A DNA stretch of 6,242 nt from Planctomycetota bacterium (GTDB lineage Bacteria; Planctomycetota; Phycisphaerae; WQYP01): assembly GCA_021785155.1 (NCBI GenBank), contig JAJYGE010000386.1, positions 1 to 6,242 of the forward strand, written 5' to 3'. This document shows, in pieces, positions 6,214 to 6,242 of the stretch (position 1 is the first letter of the stretch; each line of letters starts with the position of its first letter). Under the pieces are notes generated by a model. The model worked only from the letters and a program-made list of their open reading frames with translations, had not been told where the DNA came from and searched no databases. The position numbers were made by a program, and so were the translations under genes.

Positions 6214-6231
6214 CGGCGCGAAAGCAAGCCG
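6214..6231 (+). ncRNA. GNRA-tetraloop hairpin, possible part of a structured leader RNA
   Basis: CGGC (6214-6217) pairs with GCCG (6228-6231), then GC (6218-6219) with GC (6224-6225), closed by a GAAA tetraloop (6220-6223), with AA (6226-6227) bulged on the 3' side. This is a stable, RNA-like shape directly after the repeated element. It does not fit any riboswitch consensus I can recall well enough to name. The structure may continue past the window end. Confidence 0.35.
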
Positions 6232-6242
6232 CCGCAGGTTTC

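Larger units (their letters stand above)
5988..6242. other. non-coding, probably divergent upstream region
   Basis: No gene is seen in these 255 nt. The left part is the upstream region of the reverse-strand pseudopilin gene, with its ribosome-binding site (5996-6000), an inverted repeat (6036-6051) and a terminator-like hairpin (6063-6082). The right part reads as the upstream region of a plus-strand gene beyond the window: possible -10 boxes TTATAG (6172-6177) and TATAAG (6183-6188), then the repeated element and a GNRA-capped hairpin. The AT-rich section at about 6131-6190 contrasts with the neighbouring coding sequence. Confidence 0.5.

Noticed and set aside
6196..6231. tRNA fragment (AGAGCACTGGTCTTT looks like a D-arm to anticodon run)
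   Set aside because: The anticodon stem ACTGG has no complementary partner after the loop, and no T-arm or acceptor stem is seen.
6190..6242. Glycine or c-di-GMP riboswitch at the right edge
   Set aside because: GGCGCGAAAGCAAGCC and GCAGG recall parts of these aptamers, but the conserved GAGAG/CTCTCAGG (glycine) or GACGCAAAGCC (c-di-GMP) cores are not present and the window ends too soon to test more.

Overview
The window carries four closely packed forward-strand genes, serA, an ArsR-type regulator, speA and psd, followed by one reverse-strand pseudopilin-type gene that converges on psd. The best guess for the source is a Planctomycetota bacterium, perhaps of the Phycisphaerae. This rests on the reverse-strand protein, which combines a prepilin N-terminal signal with a C-terminal H-X9-DG motif, a type greatly expanded in Planctomycetota, Verrucomicrobiota and Lentisphaerota. 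A short membrane-anchored Psd and a long SerA fit this group but are not specific to it. The lineage is an inference; there is no rRNA or other marker here.

Layout. Positions 1-297 are non-coding leader sequence with a pyrimidine-rich tandem repeat, small hairpins and one copy of a repeated element. serA (298-1911, possibly from 244) and a 118-aa ArsR-family regulator (1928-2284) are 16 nt apart and probably co-transcribed. A 130-nt gap with a weak promoter-like sequence precedes speA (2415-4340), biosynthetic arginine decarboxylase. psd (4330-5010), phosphatidylserine decarboxylase, overlaps the end of speA by 11 nt. After only 8 nt comes the stop codon of the reverse-strand pseudopilin-like gene (5987-5019). 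Positions 5988-6242 are non-coding and appear to be a divergent upstream region: they hold the leader of the pseudopilin gene on the minus strand and, at the right edge, a plus-strand element that repeats part of the serA leader.

Biology. SerA makes the first committed intermediate of serine; serine is the head group of phosphatidylserine, which Psd converts to phosphatidylethanolamine. SpeA makes agmatine for polyamine synthesis. The metabolic genes are ordinary housekeeping genes with intact catalytic residues. The least explained signal is the element shared by the serA leader (172-189) and the right edge (6193-6209). The two copies match over 17 of 18 positions allowing one inserted base. 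At the right edge it sits just downstream of a possible -10 box and is followed by a well-formed GNRA-capped hairpin, so it may be part of an RNA leader or a shared regulatory element. No mobile element, CRISPR array, tRNA or rRNA was seen.
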